This document shows positions 26,801 to 41,800 of a stretch of 64,000 nt of DNA, in pieces. The first letter of the stretch is position 1. Every line of letters begins with the position of its first letter. The stretch is taken from positions 38,716,350 to 38,780,349 of the forward strand of contig CM046858.1 in NCBI GenBank assembly GCA_025617745.1, given 5' to 3'. Origin of the DNA: Heliocidaris erythrogramma. Lineage: Eukaryota > Echinodermata > Echinoidea > Camarodonta > Echinometridae. The position numbers and the translations under genes were made by a program. The notes beneath the pieces were generated by a model. The model was not told where the DNA came from, made no database searches, and worked only from the letters and a program-made list of their open reading frames with translations.

Positions 26801-29800
26801 TGTAGACATGATCAACCTCTCCCAATTGCTTTGAGACAGAGCTTCTTTCACTATTCAATCGCAATACCAGAACTCAACTTTATCTTTAACCACAATAATA
26901 TTACAAACATGAATTAGAAAGCAACAAACAGTCTACAAGCTATTCTGTGTGGTAGGTTATGTATCAAATGATTATGTACTATGTTGATTTCTCTAAATTT
27001 TGCTGAAAATCGTGACTGTACTACAGAAAGCACTGCACACGGATATGGGTACATGGGACTCCAAAAACATTTGCCATTTGGGACGTTGGCCAAAATTGTT
27101 CAATATATTAAATCGCATTTGAAATATGAGTGTTTCAAGATCAATCCTTTTTATATGACATTACCACAGTATAATGCTATTTTTCCCATTCTTATGAATG
27201 AGAAAACTGGCAATATTCTTTTTCCTTCACTTTACCTGCTCCTTGATGCTCATGTTACAGAGAGTTGCTGTGTGCCTGTGGTCTCACCTGAGCCCCCAGA
27301 CACCAGAGTACCACGCCCGTAGTGCCGATCTCCTTCATCAGCTTCACAACTCTACTCCTGATGCTTACATCTGTGAAGATATCATCGGAAACTCTCTTGT
27401 CCAGAGTAGAACGGTGAGAAAAAAACACCATGAAGACTATTAAAGTTGAAGACTTGGCAGGTGTGGTTTGGTATGGTGGTCGACTATGATCTTCCTAACT
27501 AGTTTCTATCCCAAGTCAGGACCTTTAGATGGTGATGTTAAAGTGCAGTTAATAGTGATGCTACACATATGACATTAGAGTTTGATGACTTAGTCGCCAA
27601 ATTGTCCCCTTTAGACAGCAATCTACATGTATACACATCATTAACCCTTTCAGGACAGGATTTTTTTAAGGGCTAAATTTTGTTCAAATTGGCAACAATA
27701 TTTTCTTTTGGTGCTACATGGTTCTAATAAGGTGTAATGTCTTTGAAAACAATATACATGGTTATGAATTTTGTCAAAGTTGAAAATGTTGCCAATTTTT
27801 TATGAAAAACAATGTTTTGCTTCTCTCAATGTGTTGCCATTTTAAGGATTTCAAAGCTTATTCCCTTTTAAAAAATTCCTGGCATCAAACGCAATATGGT
27901 CATGCAACAAATATGTACACATTGTGTGCAGAAATTTTTGCTCTTTCTACTCATGCATCTGGTATATTTTTTAGAGCTCTGAATTAAGTTATTGAGCCAA
28001 ACCATGAAAATGTGGTCAATTGTCTCGAAAAGGTTAAAGAAATCATAAACTGGATATAGAAAACAACTGATTTTCAAGCCATAGATCTTTTTTTGTAGTT
28101 AGTATTGTTTTTATTAATGTGCAAAAAACAGTAGTAATTTATAATGTTATATCATTTATTTTACCATGAATAAACTTATTATTATTGGTTATTTAAATTT
28201 CTCTGTTTAGAATTTTGGTGTTAACTTCATGAATTATTATTGTATTCATTCATTCATTTGGGGAAAAGGAAAACAGATTTCACCAATAGACCGCTCGGTA
28301 ATGTTTGCAAATTTTATATATACCTTTCAAACAAAGGGTGTTCTTGCAAACCTGAAAGCTTGCCAGACAAAGCAACAAGTAGTGTATGCAAACTGTATTC
28401 CAAGCTTTGAGGCTCATTTGTAAAAAGCAGGTTAATGGCAAAGCTCTTCACTAGGTGCTCAGAGAAGAAATGTGCATAAATTTGAATACAATACAGGACC
28501 GGTCTATTGAGAAGAGTCTGTAATCAAACCATGTATCGTTAAAAATCTCCTACCTATATAATAATTTTCTGTTTTAGACTGGGTCATTGGAAGCTCATAA
28601 CAAGTTTGCTCTGTTGTGGCACCTGATACGCAGCCAAATAAGATCCAGTAGTCCTGCTTCAAAGATCAGAACATTTGACAGGTAAGAACCAAGTCTTTCT
28701 CTTCTCTTCTCTGATAAATGTAATACAGTGTTGATCAAGGTCATAGATTTCGTTCAAATGGGGTTTTATGTTGATATGGTCATATCGTAATTTTGAATTG
28801 TAATTTGAATATAATTTATTTTAAATATTTTACATAATTCATACAAAACCAATCAAACTCTTTATTGATTAGAAAACTATCAAGAACATATGCACAAAGT
28901 GAATTACATTTTTCACAAATGAATTCAAATATGGTAAGTGTACATAACTACATACCACTTTCCTTTAGTGGAAACAGGGTTGATCTTATTTCAACATTAA
29001 ATAATGATATAAGTCCTGTAATTTATGTGAAAACTATCACATATGGTCATTTCCACATTTTGAATTAATGCAGATGTATATGTATGCACAGTGCACCCAC
29101 TGGATAGATTTCCAGAAATGGACCTTTCACTCTCGTTGTCAGTGCTTAAATTGATATACACGTACATCACAGATATTGATGCTTCCTTTCTTGCAGATCT
29201 TTGTTGGTGGTCCTAGATAGTATGGAACACCCTAGCAGTATGATACGCTCCACCACGCAGAGCTGGCTTCTGGATGCCATCAACCGTGGTGACATAGCCA
29301 GGCTCTTGGAACCCATTCTTCTAGTCCTTCTCCACCCTGCAACAGCCAGAGCATCGGTTCAGTTCCTCGGAGCTGATGCCATGCGGAGAAAACAGATGGA
29401 GGAGGAGCTTAGAGAGCGAGAGCAGCATTTGGGCAGCATCGAGAATCGGATCTACAGCATCAGTAACGTCGATGGAGAGATCAAGTTCTATGTCCTGAAA
29501 GATGGAGAGCAGAGGTTCGTGATGAATGCTGGAAAGCAGGATCCAGTCTTTGCCTGCACGAGTGTCGATGAGAAGATGAACTTGGTGACACGGAGTAACT
29601 TAGGTTTGCGTTTCAGCCAACCTCCCGATTTCCATCACAAGCCCCTCAGTGTGACAATCAACCCCATGAGTGTGAGCGCGCATGCGTCATTCAGTGATTC
29701 TGATAGCGACGCTAGCGCGCCAACCTTCAAGAATGCCGATGGAACTTTGGAGAGGAGGAAATCCAGTGGGACAAGTGTAGGGGATAAATCAAAATTGAGT

Positions 29801-32800
29801 ATCAGTACTAAAGTAAAGGTGGCTGCAGACAAGAAGACAGACTCTGGCTCAGATACTGCTACCCCAGTCAGAGGTAGTGGAGAGGGAAGTACTGATGATC
29901 TGTCTGTGAGTGATGGCTTTGAGGAACCATCCTATGTTTACAACGAAGAGGTAGATGAATCAATAGAGGATGCGGTAAGAAGTATCCTCTATGCCTTAGT
30001 GGATAAAGTTGTTATGAATGTTGAGGAGAAGGAGATTGATGAATCTGATTCTGGTGCTGTTGTCCCAGCGCCCCCATCGTCATCGCCACCTGCTAGTGCA
30101 CATCATAGTACCAAGGGTTATATTAGAGCTAAAGCAGGTTCGGCAGTGCCTTCTTCGCCAGTGAAAGGATCAGAGGAGTTCATGTTGGACGATTTAGAAG
30201 GGGTTATGTCAGGTATGGAAACAGAGCCCACAAGTGATTCAGAAATTACCTGGAGATATCCTCCCGAATACTGTCAAGCTTTTGATGAGAAGCGCATCCG
30301 CCTTTTGCCAGAGTCAAAGCTGGCTTCCTTGCACCCACTTCAGCAGCATATCCTGCTCTATGTTCAAGTGTATGATGAGGAACAGATCTTGCATGTTCTC
30401 GCAAGGCTAAAATCCATCCTTCACACGTGCCCACGTCAGTTTGTCTGTGCAATGTCGTCCACAAATATCAGCAGCACGAACACTCCCCAGCTGATCAAGC
30501 TTCAGCAGCTGCTTGCCCGTCATAAGCGTTGCATCACAGGATGGGACTTCTACACCCAGCTAGAGCAGGAAGCACTTCTCAGCTTCAGGAGCACCACCTA
30601 TCTTGAGGTTCTCATCCTCACATGTGTCTACTTCATGCGCAGCTACTACCCGCAGGATGGGCGTGCCACTGACAGAGATGCCCTTGGCAACCGAGATGTC
30701 CAGACAGCAAGCATGGAAGTCCTCCAGCATGTCTTGTTTGAACTAGTGGATGTTGTCAAGAGTGGTGGCAGAGGACTTGCCACCTTCATTAGTGATCTCT
30801 TGGTTCGGTGTAAGGTCCAAAAGGCTGTTGTGTACTGTTTGTTGGCATCAGTATACGGTGCCAGGAAGTCGAAATCAACATTGGTTGACAAGGACAAGAC
30901 CATTATACAGGATGCCTGTCCAGAACTCCTCACAGAGGGTGCTCAAACCTTCCAAATCCAACTCCTTAAACTGGTCCTGACGATCATCATCCTGGAAGAC
31001 CACCTCTTTGCTTTGAGGGATTCGTCTCTCGAAACAGCAGCCGCAGCAGATGATGGGGAATGGGAATACCGCCATCTCAAGTTCCAGTCGCAGAACTCTG
31101 CCATGGGTTTCCTGAAGTCTGAGCGGCTGTCCTGTCAGGGTCTGCTCCTGACTGCAGTACAGACCGCCCTCAAGCAGCATCACAATGCCAACATGCATCG
31201 GCACTGGATAGCTCTCGTGACGGACTCCCTGCCCTATTTAGAGAGAGGACTGCCCAAGCTGGTCATCCCCCTTACCAGTCAACTCTGCCGCAATCTGGAA
31301 TCCCTGGCTGGCGTCTACAAGCTTCAGGAGAACAGTAAAAGGTAAAATGAAGTCAATAAATGTAAATGCTTGATCATTGCTCTTATTAGCAGCCTATTGA
31401 AATAATCATGCGAGAGTACGTGTACTTCAGCATTTGAGATGGCCTTGATTATTAAGGAAATCTCCTTTAAAAATGGCAATACTCCCGTATGCCTGATATT
31501 TAATGGTACAGTGTATAATGTCAACAATCCTTAAATTGCTAACCTGTTGAAAATTACATACTTAGATAATTATCTTTTGTGAATGCAAGAATACTATAAG
31601 ATATGATATGTACACTTTGAGGCTATCATATCTTACTATGTAATTTGTTAAGATTTATACATCTTTGTAACCATGCATTTATGTAATATTACCGAATTTT
31701 GAATGATGTCACGTAGCCTTGAATATTAAGGAAATCTCTGTTCCTATCAGCAATACTTCATTTTGCTTTTATGATATCTTGTAAACATTCACCAGATTTG
31801 TGAAACTTACAAATATATTTTTAGTCATCTGTGAAGAGTAATGTTCCAGGATTCATGGAGTGTACATCTGGGCCCCGTTTCATAAAACTTGTTATCAATA
31901 ACAAGTTACAATAATTGTTATAAGCTACTGAAATCCTTGAATCTGATTGGCTGAGAGCAGATTTGTCATAGAAATGGGACAGTTGTTATTGATAACAAGT
32001 TTTATGAAACAGGGCCCTGAAGCTATACATGTACATGTACGTGTCATCTCTTAATATTTATAAATTATTCATATTATATATGTATTTTGTTACGATAATT
32101 CAACAAAATAAGAAATTTTCATTTCACACGTAATCATTTCAGCAGTGACAAGGAGGATCTTCCTCCAGATCATGTGATCACCATGCTGGAAGGGCTCACC
32201 AATGTCTGTCACTTCTGCTTGCTGGAGTCGACATCGAGCCTGTCATCGATGACTGCCAGACACAGTGCGTCAAGTCCCGTCAACGAGAGCGAGTCGACAC
32301 CAACCACTCAGATCTTCAGCAGTCTGATCGGTGCTCTGACTAGAGATAAAACAAAGGTCATTAATCACTTGTTAATCTTCCAGTTGGACACTTTGTTTTG
32401 CAGAATTTTAGGATCAAATGTTGGTTTACTTGTGCACGTATAATGTGAATATGTTGGGACAATGTTGATGCGAATCACTCTGGAAATCTGGTTTAACTAA
32501 TCTCTTCTGTAGTCTGCGATTTTGCTAAAAAATGCAGGTTCACAATTAAGTTAAATGTTTTGAGTTTTATATTGCCTGCTACATGTACAGTGTATGTCAA
32601 GAAATATGTTCATTACATGGGGATAAGCAATCAGAATATATTCCATCCTATTCTGGGACTAGGAGATGAACCAGTTGTTTACACCGAGAGTTGAGTGTCG
32701 TTTACAGGTACGTACATGTATATAGTAAAGTTTAATTTCGGCTGCAATACAAGTCATGTACATGTACATGTACGTCCTATTGATATGTAATTGCAACTTA

Positions 32801-35800
32801 TTGCTGTAAGCCTTTACTGATTGCGTTAACATACCTACTTATAAAAAAAAATCAGATACAGAAATTTTGTCATATAATTGTGTGTGAACACGCATCTATT
32901 ACAGTGCTTTCAAGGCTTTCCCATGAAGCATGTGCTGTTTGTTTTGTGTGTATGTATGCAGGGTGCTACAACGCCGACCAGTGGTCCCATGAGCAGCCCG
33001 AAGACAGAGGCAAGGAAGGGACTCCTTGGTATGCTGCCTAGGATCATGGCCAGTATAGCCCGTCTATGGAGCGCTGTGCAGAGCTCTGAACTTGTCAGGG
33101 AAGACCTGGAGAAGAACCAGGAGACTCCCAGCTACAGTATGGGAACACCCAAGGTATGATTGAAAGCTAGATGAAGCTAAATTTTATGTTAGCTGAAGCT
33201 TATCTTTAAATCTTTCTCATTTTTATTATGTTAGTTTGAAAGATTATCGTAGTAGATATGTCCCCTGGAAAGGATTGCTCTTCAAATGCCCTCACATTCA
33301 AAATATGACAAGTCCCATATACACATTTCTGCGTGCAGTGCATGCGACTCTCAGCAGTATTGAGTTAATTTCTTATCATTTCGGTGATTCCAAGACCTTA
33401 CAGCATACACCACTTCTTATGTGCTTTTTGTAATCAACCTTTCCCAATTGCTTTGAGACAGTTTCTTTCACAATTCAATCTCATGACCAGAACTCAACTT
33501 TATCTTTAACTCGTTCGGTACAAATTTTCATTTTGGGGATGAGTAAATTTTCATAGTCCATGTTTGTGAGCCAACAAAATTTATATGTTTTGTATCTTAC
33601 TGAAATTGACAAACAAAAAACGATACACTGTACCACAAGATTAAAATCATGATGATGTGATTGAAAGGGAGTCCATATTTCATCTTTCGCAAGCTGTGAG
33701 ACAACTGATCACGGAGCTGTAATAAAGTCTGATTGCATTGCACCATTCTACCAATTTACTCACTGCTGTGGGGGTGGCATGGATTGATATGAAAATGATA
33801 TGAACTGAATCAAAGTGATGTAAATATTGGATGTAATTATAAATAATAGGGAGTTTTTTTTTCTTTCTTATTCTGTGCAGGCCGTGAGACAACAGATCAT
33901 GGAGCTGCTAAGTCCTATTGCATTGCACCATTCTACCAATCTACTAGCAGCAGTAGGAGTGGTGTGGAGTGATAGCAGGCGGAGACATAAACCACCCAAG
34001 GGAAAGGTTAGTATAAAGACAGAGAGGCCCGAATTCACAAAGGTGGTTTGGTTTGAACCATGGTTTAAACCCCCTCCTGGGTTTTTTAAGCGTAAGTGCG
34101 CACAGAATCCGATGCAATCATATATTGAGTGCGCATGGGCAATGTACGCTTATTTATGCTTAATTTAGTACACTTACGGAGGTTTAAACATTACCCATGG
34201 TTTAAACTCCTTTGTGAATTCGGCCAGGGAGGGATGAAGAGAGGGTAGCTGGAAAAGGGGGAAGGAAAGAGAGAGTGAGGCAGGAATCTGCCTTTAAATT
34301 CAGGGTTGAATGAGAAACATTGTTCAAGGGGGAAGGGGGTGGGGGTGGATGAGAGGAGGAAATGTGGTCTTTGCAGACAGGTGATTGCTGAAGCAGGTTT
34401 GATTTTAGTAGGTAATATGGAAATGTATTCCTTACACCTTTAAATATTTTATGACTAGATAATCAATGTTGACATGTTCCCATTCTTCCTATTAGGTCCT
34501 ATCCCAGCCTTCTGGAGAACAGTTGGTCCTGGTCCAGCTAGTGAGTGCCATCAAAGCTCTACCAACAGACACCCTGGTCCAAACCATCAAGTTGGTTCTC
34601 AAGGCACCGCCGTTCACGATCAGGGACAAGGTATAGTACAGTCATGTGCAAAAGTTGAAGAACAGCTTGAATTTTGTTAATATTTCTGTCACTGGGCCTG
34701 CATTATATTGCCTCTTGAGTGATTATGCAATTTCTAAATTTCAAGAAGATGGCCTGTTTTCTGACCAAAAAGATGTGGTCGTCAGATGAAAACTACCCCC
34801 CTCTCGTGATGGCTATGTAATTCTGAGAATTTGTGAGAAGGATCCTTAATTGATTGATATATCAAGGCAGCTCTAACAAATGTTAGAGTATAGCACCATC
34901 TCTCTCCATATGGGCAATTAATACGTTTCTAGGTCAATAAGTTTGGTTTCTGTTGAAATTAATGCATGTTGTATGGTGGTCCTAAAGTTTTGCAAATGGC
35001 TGTAGTTTTTCAGGGAACTGATTAAAGTTCTATCTCTCTTCTTCCAGCAAGAATGCTACATTTAGATTCCTCGTTAGAATTTCAATTTTCTGTTTTGTGT
35101 TTAAGAGACGGTTGAGTTCTGGGAAAAGTTAAAAATAATTTGTGAGCTTTCTCCTTCCTTTTATGAAAAGGACTGCTTTTCAAATGCTCTCACATTCAAA
35201 ATATGACAAACAGCTGAAATGGTTGGGCTGAATAATTTTTGTGTAGTCCCTTATACACATTTTTGCGTGCAGTGCATGTGACTTTCAGCAGGACTGAGTC
35301 AATTTCGTATCATTTTGGTGATTCCAAAACCTTACAGGATACACTATTTTGTTATGTGCTATATAATCAAATTGTCCTAATTGCTTTTAGACAGTGTCTT
35401 TCACAATTCAATCTCATGACCAGAACTCAACTTTATCTTTAAGCACTTTGGACGTACATGTGGTATAATGTCGTTAATCAGTATTTTGCTTTGATTCTTG
35501 TTTTGCTATATTGAAGAGAAAACCACAGACTCTAATACTAAAGAATGTTGAAGATATTACTTGTAAATCATGAATGGTGCTATGAAAAACTATTAAAAAC
35601 TATGAAAAGGACTTTCTTTGTAGGGATTTTTGTTTTTTTTAAAACTTAAATCTGATTTACAATGTATAGAACCAGCCTGGGCTTGAGGTGAGCATGCTTC
35701 AGTTCCTCTACGCCTACGTCCAGAAGATGGCTGTTGCTCCGCTCAGAGACTCCTGGCCTTCAATCTTAGGACTACTCAAGGATGGTCTGCAACTCAACCT

Positions 35801-38800
35801 GTCTGCACCAGCACAGTTTCTACTGCTGGGGCAAGTATAGCATCATGGGGGTTGGGGGGGGGGGCATTTCATCAAGTGTCTTATCGGTGATATTTTCTTG
35901 CTCTCAGCCAATCAGATGCAAGGATTTCAGTAGCTTATAACAGTTATTGCAACTGTCCTTCTGGATCCAAAGCAGACCAATCCTACAAATGTTCAGCACT
36001 GTATGTTAGGGGTTCCGTGTTGCTATACGATATGCAAAGTATGAGCTTGAAATATCAATTCTATAGAGAGAGATATTTGACTTGTGAGTAGACTAGTCGA
36101 CATACCTGTATGCACTCATAGAAAATGGCCAATATTTGACTGAAGTAGCAACATCTACATGTACATGGTCTTTGATGAAAGTTTACAATTTTTGCATTTT
36201 TCTGCAGGATCCTGAACGAGATAGTCCACAAGCTGCTCCCGTTTGACGAGCGGAAGGATCAGCGAGACCTCCAGGAGATCAGCCAGCGTCTGATGGAAGC
36301 GGCTAACACCATCGCAGGCTCCTCGCTGGAGCAGACGACATGGCTGAGGAGAAACGTCTCTGTCAAGATCAATGCTTCACACATCTCAGAATCCGATGCT
36401 GATGGTAAGTGGTCGTCTTGTTTGTGGGCTAGTCCAAGGTATGTCCCACACCTTACCAAGTCTTACAGACTTTTATTATGGAATCGTGAATATGAATGTA
36501 CACAAAAGTAGAATTTTACTTGATATTTTGTCTGATCCAAGATCTAGGAGGCCTATCAGCTTGATGCAGTCATCATGTATACTAAAATCTTAGATGTTGT
36601 TGGTAGTGTATGGGACTAAATAGCTTGGACTTGCTCTTTTGCATTGCACTCACATCCACCACATGCTCAAGAAATCTCTTGTCACTTGGAGCCCCACAAG
36701 AGGACTGAAAACTGCCAAAGCAGGGTGCACAGCATCCATGTAGGCCATTGCCATTTCCTCAGATACATGTATCTGTCATTTCTTCAATCACATTCGATCA
36801 CCGTCGGTCTATGATACCGCAACTTCATCAATCACTCTGTGTCTATCCTTTTATTTCTCAGCTTCAGATTCAGCAGCTGGTCCAGAATCACCTACAGAGG
36901 GCGCTGTCACTAATGGTAACAGTGCATTGACCTCGCCACCCATCAGCACCCCACCCGCGCAGCATTCCTATTCTCAGTACAGCGTGCAAGCTCTTACTCT
37001 GCTTGCTGAGGTGAGATTATTTGATCAATTCATTGTTTATTTTATCTACATGTAAATGCCAAGAATTGCAAGGCATGAAACTTTCTTGAGTTGCTAATGA
37101 TGGCCATTTTTCGCAAATTCGAAAAATTCCATATTGTGCCAGTTGCGATTCTTTTTGTCATTCTTGACAGAATGACCATTCGCAAAATTTGTGAAAGTTT
37201 CACGCATAACAAAAATTCTGGTTTTGCAGTATACAGTGAAACCTGTCTATAAAGACCACTCAAGGGAGACAAGAAAAGCGGTCTTTATGAGCAGGTGGTC
37301 TTTATGTACAGGTTCGTTTAATACACGTTTCAATGAGAAACACTTTTCAAGGGAAACAGAAATTGTGGTCTTTATAGACAGGTGGTCTTTCTATACAGGT
37401 GGTCACTAAAGCAGGTTTGACTGTACTTGAAAGTAAGCTCCTGGAGTGGTATTCTGACATTTTTTTCCTCATCTTTTATTTTAGGGAGGGACTTTTCAAT
37501 TGATATTAACAATGCAAAATTGTTAATACCAATGGTTGTTGGTCAATGGTTAATGACTGCATCTTAGTGGTGCAGTATATGTGGATAGTTCTTTCTAGAG
37601 ATATTTTGGCAACCACCTATGAAAACTTGCAATACAAATTTGCTACGATGAACAAAATACCTTCACCAAAATAACTGAAATAATTTTTTTGAATACCACT
37701 CGGGGTGTATCTAAAGCTTTGAATCCTCTTTGAGGAACTCAATTAATGCCTTGCAGGAGGGCACAAGCACACATACCTCTTCCCAAAACCAGGATACTGT
37801 ATTGTTTTCAAAGACCAATTCTCTATCCACTAAATGATACTCTGTGCTCGTGTGATAATTGCTCAGGATTTGGCTGGAGAGATGTGTATTATAAAAGCGG
37901 GAAGAATCTGTGAATGTGTCATTTATTATGAGTCAATTTCATTTTTTTTCTTAGCTGATGGCTCCTCTGTTGGACATGGTGTATGGCAGTGATGAGAAAG
38001 ACAAAGTGGTACCCCTCCTTACTTCCATTATGCACAATGTCACACCATACCTCAAGAACCATAGGTAAGTTCATCTATTACATAATTGAATAAATGAGAG
38101 GAAGAAGAGCCCAAGTTCATCACAACAATTTTTGAGGTATCTAGAAAAAATAATAATTTTTTAAGTTTAATGCTTGAAGTTATTCTCTCTTTTAAACTTA
38201 TAAAAATGTTAATTTTAGAATTTTTTTCTCAATAATTTTGTAAGTTTATGAGACAGAATGATGCTTTTTATTAAATAATGTATATTCATTTAACATAATT
38301 CAGTGAAGGTGAAGTCATTCTTTCTTTTAAACTGATAAAGATGTTAAGTTTTTTCTTCATAATTAAAAAGCAGTTTTGGGCCCTTCTGCCACTCATGTAT
38401 TTAATTAGAAATACATGCTTTAGAGCTATGATGATGTATGATGCTTTTCAGGGTCCATGCCTCCTTCAATTATTGTACTAGAACATTTTTCTTTTGTTTG
38501 TATCTCATGTATGTAACACATCAGAAGGAAATAAATATTGTTTTGAATTGAATTGAATTGAATATAATTTGAATGTTAGAAAAAAAAACACAGTGGTTGG
38601 TGTCACCTCTGAGCAAAGTGATTATCCATTTTAGGATATTGAGAGATACATGTATGTATATGTATAATAAAATATGTGTACAAGACACTCTCACTTTCAC
38701 TCCTTTATTTTGGGGGAGATTTCTTGCTGTTCCCACATGTAACTCTCTGTAAGTGACATGTATGTACATTTTACATGTTCGATGTCATTTTAGACAAAGA

Positions 38801-41800
38801 CTAAGATAAACTGGGTTGCAACTAATTTCATTGTAAATGAAATCACATCCAAAGGGTTAAATATTGAATAGTAATTTTAATCCCTAGCCTGTTGCTGAAC
38901 GATCAAATATTTGCAGACATTTCCCACTTTCTCCTTTTTTTGTGTAGTGCCCTGAACATGCCTAGTTTCCGTGCCTGTACCTCGCTTGTATCAAGTCTTA
39001 GTGACTACCAGTATACCAGAAAAGCTTGGAAGAAGGATGCCTTTGATCTGCTTGTGGATGCTTCCTTCTTTCAGATGGATACATCTTGTATTGGAGGGTG
39101 AGATGCACTTTCAAAATGATATTCAACATAGAAATTGAATTGTAGTTCTTGGCCCTGTTTCATTAAAACTTGTTATCAATAACCACTGCCTTATTTCTAC
39201 GACAAAGTTGCTCTCAGCCAGTCAGATTGAAGGATTTCAGTTATTTATTACAATTATTTAAGTTGTTATTGAAAGCAAGTTTTATGAAACAAGGCCCATG
39301 ACAGGTGTTTGGTCTGTGAAAACGTTAATGCTGATGAGAATAGTTTCAATTATGACAGTGATGATGTTGCTAATTTTTGCTTTATAATTATGGTAGTATG
39401 ATGTAGTGATGATGGTGTCCAATGTGATGTTAATTGAACATTGTGAACTTCTTCATGATGGGATGATTGCAATAACAATGAAGAAAATGATTACATAATC
39501 TTAATGATGATGTTGATTGTGATGAAGACTTTTTAAAAATAGTTTCTTTCAGACTAATTCTTAAGATAATAATGATGAAAGTGATGAAAATGACAGAGAT
39601 GATGGATCTCATTTTTAGATGTTAAAAGTCACTTGAGGACAATTATACTGCAAAAGGTCTTATTGGGCCCTGTTTCATAATACTTGTTATCTATAAGAAC
39701 TGCCCCCATTTCTGTGACAAATTTGCGTTCAGCCAATCAGATTCTTGCTATTGTCATTGATTACGAGTTTTATGTAACGGAGCCCTGGTAATGATTCTTA
39801 TTTACATTTCAGGTGGAGATGCATCATTGATAATCTCATGACACATGACAGAACAACTTTCAAAGATCTCATGAGTAAGTAGGAGTTATGCCTCCCAACT
39901 CCATCTCTCTGTTCCCACTTACTTTAAACGTGGAATATTTCGCGGTGTGGAAATTTTCGCGCATTTCACGCGGCATGAAATTTGTTTTTGTTTATGTATT
40001 CTTTTGCCCATGAGCCTAGCGCGTCAGTGAAATTGAAAATACATGAAATTCACCTTACTCGACCGAGCGCGAAAATTTAATCGTGATAAAAAACAATGAT
40101 TTGATCCTCTCAATGTGTTGCCAATTTAAGAATTTTAAAACTTATTCTTGTTTTTAAATTTCCGGACATCAAACGCAATATGGTCATGCACAAAAAATGG
40201 ACACAGTGTGTGCAGAAATTTTTGCTCTTTATTCTACTTATGCATCTGGTATATATTTTAGAGCTCTGAATCAAAAGTTATTAAGCCAAACTACATAATC
40301 AAGTGTTTCAAAAGGAGTAAGGATGACCAGACATTTGTTATGGGCTTTATCTTGTCTAAATTGTAGGGTTAGGGTTAGGTTTGCAGTTGGGTTTAGGTTA
40401 AAGTTACATTGTAGGAACTATATGTACAATGTACATGCTGTAGGTTAGTGTATGAAATTGACAGCAAGAGCATGTGTCTTAGATCTTAGATCACAATGCA
40501 TTAAATAACAAACCAAGAATGCATTTATGCTCACATTTTTCAGGCCAGAATGAGTGTTTTGAAAGGCATTTAGTAGTTCAAAACATGGTTTCATCCTTAC
40601 TCATTTTCGTATAATCGCCAATTTAAAACGGCGATCGTAAACTTACAAAAAGCTGCTTTTTGAATCAGCGTTTCTCTTTCTGGGGAAGCTTAAACGCACA
40701 ATCATTTGTAAACGGTTTTAAAATGACGTCATTATAAACCTGTTTCCGGTTCACATGAAAATCCGGGCGCCGCTTGTGCATGCATATTGCATGTCTGCGC
40801 AAGCCATGCTTGTAACTAGTAGTATAGTATAGTATAGCGCGGTAACTCATAACTTTTGAAAAAAGCGTGCGCCCCGACTTGACCTGCCCTCTCGGGGTCA
40901 ACGTAGCACACGCAATGCAGGTTTGCGAATCCAGCTGCAGAACCCGTTTTCGCCTGGAGAAAACGAGCATAAACCGTACCCCATGAAACTGCGTTTTAGA
41001 TAAGTATTTCAAGATGCTCATTCTTGCCTTCACAAAGTAAGCAAAAATGCAAGAAAGTCAGTGTAAGTTGTAATAATTCCAGAAATGTCTTCATTCATTT
41101 TGATTTCACCTTATCCTATCACCATATAGCTCGAGTCGCAACCTTACAGAACACATCCCTGAGCATCTTTGCGAGCAAGGAGCAAGAGATGGAGCAAAGA
41201 GCTCAGCTCCTGAAGAGGCTCAGCTTTGTCGTGTTCTGCAGTGAGAGAGACCAGTATGTACGCTCCTTACCGGATATACAGGAAAGGCTGGCAGAGAGTC
41301 TAAGGCTTAGTCAGAGCCCGGTGGTTCATGAACAGGTTAGCTGCTTCTTCTTTTCTTTTTTTTTCAGTCGTAAGTTCAACCTTTTAAATCTTTTTTTATT
41401 CCTGTCTTTCTTCTCACACTTCTTGATCTTACTCTTTCGTGCTTACTTTCTGCAATATTCTATTATTCTCGTGTGTATCTTCTTCTTCTCTTTCTCCTCT
41501 TTTTTTTCTGTCCACCTAAACTTCATGATCTTTTATTCACATCTACTCTTATCTGTATTCATCTTCTTCACAACCACACGTACATGCTTATTATTCCCTC
41601 TTTTACGTTCATTCAGGTAAATTCAATTGTAAAATCAGTCTAGATTAAATTTAATTTTGGTTTAGTAGTACAAAATATTCAATTTGGTCTTCCCTGATGG
41701 CAAAACCCCTTTTCCCCCTTTATTGTTGGTTTTATTTATTCCTGTTCAACCTTATGTGCAAGTACTCCTACATTGAGTCAATATTTCCACACTCTCAGTA

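Noticed and set aside
40366..40400. Telomere-like gttagggttagg
   Set aside because: Only about two units; too short to suggest a telomere or a fusion site.
41024..41620. 198-codon open frame extending past DOP1 exon 22
   Set aside because: Its middle part is exon 22, but the upstream part lies before a good acceptor, and the downstream Phe/Leu/Ser-rich part is the translated pyrimidine-rich start of intron 22.
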